A stretch of DNA of 7,779 nt, from assembly GCA_002453275.1 (NCBI GenBank), contig DKGN01000004.1, forward strand, positions 1-7,779. The letters are read 5' to 3'. How positions within the stretch are numbered: the first letter of the stretch is position 1; the number at the start of each line of letters is the position of its first letter. Below the pieces are notes generated by a model that worked only from the letters and a program-made list of their open reading frames with translations, searched no databases and was not told the DNA's origin. The position numbers and the translations under genes were made by a program. Origin of the DNA: Caryophanales bacterium UBA6769 (GTDB lineage Bacteria; Bacillota; Bacilli; Bacillales; UBA6769). This document shows positions 5,478-7,779 of the stretch, piece after piece.

Positions 5478-6407
5478 CTACTCTCGTAATCTCGGATCGA
5501 GGGCATCTCGCAAACCATCCCCAAGCACATTAAAGGCAAACATCGTAACAGAAATTAAAATCGCAGGTACGAACAATTGATAAAAATTTCCGACTAAAAT
5601 ACTGCCAAGGGCATCACTTGCCAGTGTGCCCCAGCTCGCCTGTGGAGCGGGTACCCCTAAGCCTAAGAAGCTTAACGTCGCTTCCGCGAAAATCGCTGTC
5701 GGGACGGTTAATGTCACGTTGACGAGGATCGGCCCAAATGTATTCGGAAGCATATGTTTGCGCAGGACCCAGCCCATCTTCGCCCCCATCGCATTCGCTG
5801 CCTGGACAAACTCCAATTCCTTCAACTGCAAAACTTGGCCACGAACGAGCCGTGCCATCGGAATCCATCCAGTAATCGTCATTGCGATAATTAAGGGCCA
5901 AATCCCTCGCTTCATCGCAATCATAATGAGGATAACCATCAACATATACGGGATCGCATACAAAATTTCCGCAATTCTCATCATGACATGATCCGTGCGT
6001 CCACCTCGAAGTGCGGAAATACCTCCATACAAGACGCCAACAAAAAAATCTATCATTGCAGCCATAAAACCGATAAATAAGGAAATTCGTGCACCGTACC
6101 ACGCCCGTGTAAATAAATCTCGACCAGCTGAATCTGTCCCGAACCAATGCTCAGCATTTGGTGCGACATTCTTTTTCGAGAAATCTTGCTCATAGTACGA
6201 GTAATCATTGATGTGTGGACCAATGACCGCCATTAACAACAACAATACAATCAAAATCAAACCGAGCATCGCCAGCTTATTTTCCTTCAGTCGCCGCCAT
6301 GCATCAGACCCATATGAAACAGACGGCCTCGCAATTTTTTCAGCATCCTCTACATTCGACTGATCACGGACAAACATCTCTTCTGTATACGCGGTTTCTT
6401 TTTCCAT
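5478..6407 (-). CDS. oppC: Oligopeptide ABC transporter permease OppC
   Basis: This is one of the two channel-forming membrane subunits; it pairs with OppB and docks on OppD/OppF. Its 309 residues are typical for the family. A cytoplasmic N-terminus of about 45 residues is followed by a membrane span at 46-64 and the conserved extracytoplasmic phrase HWFGTDSAGRD (87-97). Further spans lie at about 109-131, 145-165, 168-184, 226-246 and 275-297. The EAA coupling loop lies at about 199-222 (QAANAMGAKMGWVLRKHMLP). The end GDGLRDALDPRLRE is characteristic of OppC/DppC. The ATG at 6407 has AAGGAG 8 nt upstream and overlaps the oppB stop by one base (TGATG), so the two are probably translationally coupled. 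Confidence 0.96.
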   Translation of the reverse strand: MEKETAYTEEMFVRDQSNVEDAEKIARPSVSYGSDAWRRLKENKLAMLGLILIVLLLLMAVIGPHINDYSYYEQDFSKKNVAPNAEHWFGTDSAGRDLFTRAWYGARISLFIGFMAAMIDFFVGVLYGGISALRGGRTDHVMMRIAEILYAIPYMLMVILIMIAMKRGIWPLIIAMTITGWIPMARLVRGQVLQLKELEFVQAANAMGAKMGWVLRKHMLPNTFGPILVNVTLTVPTAIFAEATLSFLGLGVPAPQASWGTLASDALGSILVGNFYQLFVPAILISVTMFAFNVLGDGLRDALDPRLRE

Positions 6408-7336
6408 CAGCCACTCTCCTTCGTGATTTGAATGCGCGGATCAATCCACGTGTAGGCGATGTCTACGATAAAAATCAAAAAGATGAGAATAGCGCTATAA
6501 AATACAGTCGAACCGAGGATGACAGAATAATCACGGTTAAAAATACTCGTTACGAACATTTCACCCATTCCAGGGATCCCAAAAATATATTCAACGATAA
6601 AACTGCCAGTTACTAAATTCGTCGTTAAAATCCCGAGGACTGTGACGACAGGTAAAATCGCATTTCGGATCGCGTGCTTCAAAATAACGACACTTTGTGT
6701 GAGCCCTTTCGCTTTTGCCGTTAAAATATAATCCTGACTCAGTACTTCAAGCATACTCGAGCGCATAAGGCGTGCAATGTAAGCCAATGGCATCATCGCA
6801 AGTGATATAGAAGGTAAAATCGTATGAGACCACGACTTCCACGTCGCAACAGGCAACAATCCCCATTGCACGGCAACGTAATTAATTAAAAAAGTCGCAA
6901 AAATAAAGCTCGGAACCGAAATCCCGACAATCGCGACGATCATCGCTAAATAATCTGGCCACTTGTTTCGATATAACGATGCAATCACACCTAAAATTAG
7001 CCCGAACGTCACCGCAATTACTAGCGCCTGTAAACCGAGGTGGAGAGAAACTGGAAAGCCTTTTCGAATGTAGTCATTCACTGTAATTGATTTGTGCTTC
7101 ATCGACGGTCCAAAATCAAATTGTAAAATTGACTTTAAATACATACCGTATTGGACAATTTCAGGCTTGTCTAAGTTATAATGTCGCTCTAAATTTTTAT
7201 GCACGACCGGTGGTAGGCCTCCATCTTTTGCGAATGGATCACCTGGAATCACTTTCATAATGAAAAACGTTACTGTTATAATGACCCACAACGTGATAAT
7301 CGCCCACATGAAACGCGTTAACGTATATTTCCACAC
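6407..7336 (-). CDS. oppB: Oligopeptide ABC transporter permease OppB
   Basis: This is the second channel subunit of the peptide importer. Numbered from an ATG at 7351 (314 residues), it has a first membrane span at about 15-33 followed by IPGDPF (35-40) and further spans at about 104-124, 136-159, 177-193, 234-252 and 281-303. The EAA coupling loop lies at about 207-230 (TAKAKGLTQSVVILKHAIRN), then GIPGMG (258-263) and the terminal DPRI. It resembles B. subtilis OppB as I remember it. The ATG at 7351 has no Shine-Dalgarno. GGGGGTGA lies 5 nt before a GTG at 7336, the same arrangement as at metN, so I prefer the GTG (309 residues, beginning MWKYTLTRF). It is separated from oppA by 136 nt containing a hairpin. 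Confidence 0.95.
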   Translation of the reverse strand: MWKYTLTRFMWAIITLWVIITVTFFIMKVIPGDPFAKDGGLPPVVHKNLERHYNLDKPEIVQYGMYLKSILQFDFGPSMKHKSITVNDYIRKGFPVSLHLGLQALVIAVTFGLILGVIASLYRNKWPDYLAMIVAIVGISVPSFIFATFLINYVAVQWGLLPVATWKSWSHTILPSISLAMMPLAYIARLMRSSMLEVLSQDYILTAKAKGLTQSVVILKHAIRNAILPVVTVLGILTTNLVTGSFIVEYIFGIPGMGEMFVTSIFNRDYSVILGSTVFYSAILIFLIFIVDIAYTWIDPRIQITKESG

Positions 7337-7377
7337 CGTCTTCACCCCCATCGAACATGTACTAAATGAAGAACAGG

Positions 7378-7407
7378 AAGGTTCAGATGCTACTCCACCT
7401 GAACCTT
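7378..7407 (-). other. Hairpin between oppA and oppB (attenuator or mRNA 3'-end stabiliser)
   Basis: Perfect 9-base arms AAGGTTCAG (minus strand, 7399-7407) and CTGAACCTT (7378-7386) close a 12-nt loop. No proper U-tract follows, so it is not a classic intrinsic terminator. In many opp operons the binding protein is made in excess over the membrane parts, and a hairpin here could protect oppA mRNA or reduce read-through. That role is inference. Confidence 0.6.
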
Positions 7408-7472
7408 ATAGTCCAGAGAGAAGCACACAATCCTGTGGCAACGTTCCTGTCCTTCTTTTCAAAACAGATTAT

Positions 7473-7779
7473 TTATTGTTCAATGTCAGCATAAATAAAT
7501 TGCGGGTAACGATTAATCGGTGCGTAAATTCCTTTAACATGTGGCTTCACGACGTATGGCTTCGTATAAAAATAAATCGGGATGACTGGCATTTCGTCAA
7601 TAATGATTTCTTCAGCTTTATGCATCGCATCCATGCGTTCCTCTTGATCCATAGAAGACTTCGCTAACTTAATTAACTCATCATACTCAGCATTGCTCCA
7701 GTTGACATCGTTGTGTGGCCCATCGGTTACCCACAAATCAAGAAACGTCATCGGGTCAACGTAGTCACCAGCCCAACCC
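7473..7779 (-). CDS. oppA: Oligopeptide-binding protein OppA, C-terminal end (cut by window edge)
   Basis: This is the extracellular, usually lipid-anchored, solute-binding protein that delivers oligopeptides to OppBC. Only the last 101 residues are in the window; family members are typically about 540 residues. The visible part starts with GWAGDYVDPMTFLDLW, a hallmark of the SBP_bac_5 family. It continues with the helix-rich stretch ELIKLAKSSMDQEERMDAMH and with EIIIDEMPVIPIYFYTKPYVV, also typical of the end of OppA. The internal ATG at 7749-7751 is not a start, since the frame is open upstream to the window edge. The stop is TAA just after ADIEQ. Any lipoprotein signal and the operon promoter lie beyond the window. 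Confidence 0.95.
   Translation of the reverse strand, partial: GWAGDYVDPMTFLDLWVTDGPHNDVNWSNAEYDELIKLAKSSMDQEERMDAMHKAEEIIIDEMPVIPIYFYTKPYVVKPHVKGIYAPINRYPQFIYADIEQ

Noticed and set aside
5614..6147. A 177-codon minus-strand frame within oppC
   Set aside because: It is an alternative frame of a clear OppC gene, and its translation (rich in C, W, R and D) has no domain-like character.
7260..7667. A 135-codon plus-strand frame opposite the oppA-oppB junction
   Set aside because: It is antisense to two conserved genes and their spacer, and resembles no known family; the stop-free stretch is most simply a by-product of the opposite-strand coding sequence.
1..7779. An undescribed defence, toxin-antitoxin or biosynthetic system
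   Set aside because: Every full-length gene except the zinc-ribbon membrane protein belongs to a well-known transporter family, and I see no nuclease, toxin, methylase or biosynthetic domain on either strand.

Overview
The window reads as a chromosomal segment of a low-to-moderate GC Firmicute, most likely a Bacillaceae member. The evidence is strong AAGGAGG-type ribosome binding sites, sigma-A-like promoters, intrinsic terminators with long U-tracts, a textbook S-box (SAM-I) riboswitch, and Met/Opp proteins that look like those I remember from Bacillus subtilis. I cannot name a species. All genes I can support lie on the minus strand, so transcription runs from high to low coordinates.

Right part (7779 to about 3395): an oligopeptide ABC importer operon in the order oppA (C-terminal end only), oppB, oppC, oppD, oppF. 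A 9-bp hairpin lies between oppA and oppB, and the operon ends in a strong intrinsic terminator at 3395-3433. OppA captures peptides outside the cell, OppB and OppC form the channel, and OppD and OppF are the two ATPases. The genes from oppB to oppF overlap or nearly touch, which suggests translational coupling.

Middle part (3365 to 2268): a separate small unit with its own extended -10 promoter. It holds a very short zinc-ribbon reading frame that looks like a frameshifted, truncated gene remnant. Next comes an intact 273-residue protein with an N-terminal four-cysteine zinc ribbon, a charged linker and about five membrane segments. I do not recognise its function.

Gap (about 2225 to 1728): no convincing gene. 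It holds a roughly 500-bp imperfect palindrome made of two full-length intergenic repeat units in opposite orientation around a small central palindrome. This is the least ordinary part of the window.

Left part (1676 to 1): a promoter, SAM riboswitch, antiterminator/terminator pair, then metN and the start of metI. These encode the ATPase and permease of a methionine importer that is switched off when SAM is plentiful. A binding-protein gene (metQ) would be expected beyond position 1.

I see no undescribed defence, toxin or biosynthetic system here. The observations most worth following are the composite palindrome with copy-specific arms, the zinc-ribbon remnant, and several start codons that a longest-frame annotation would place wrongly.
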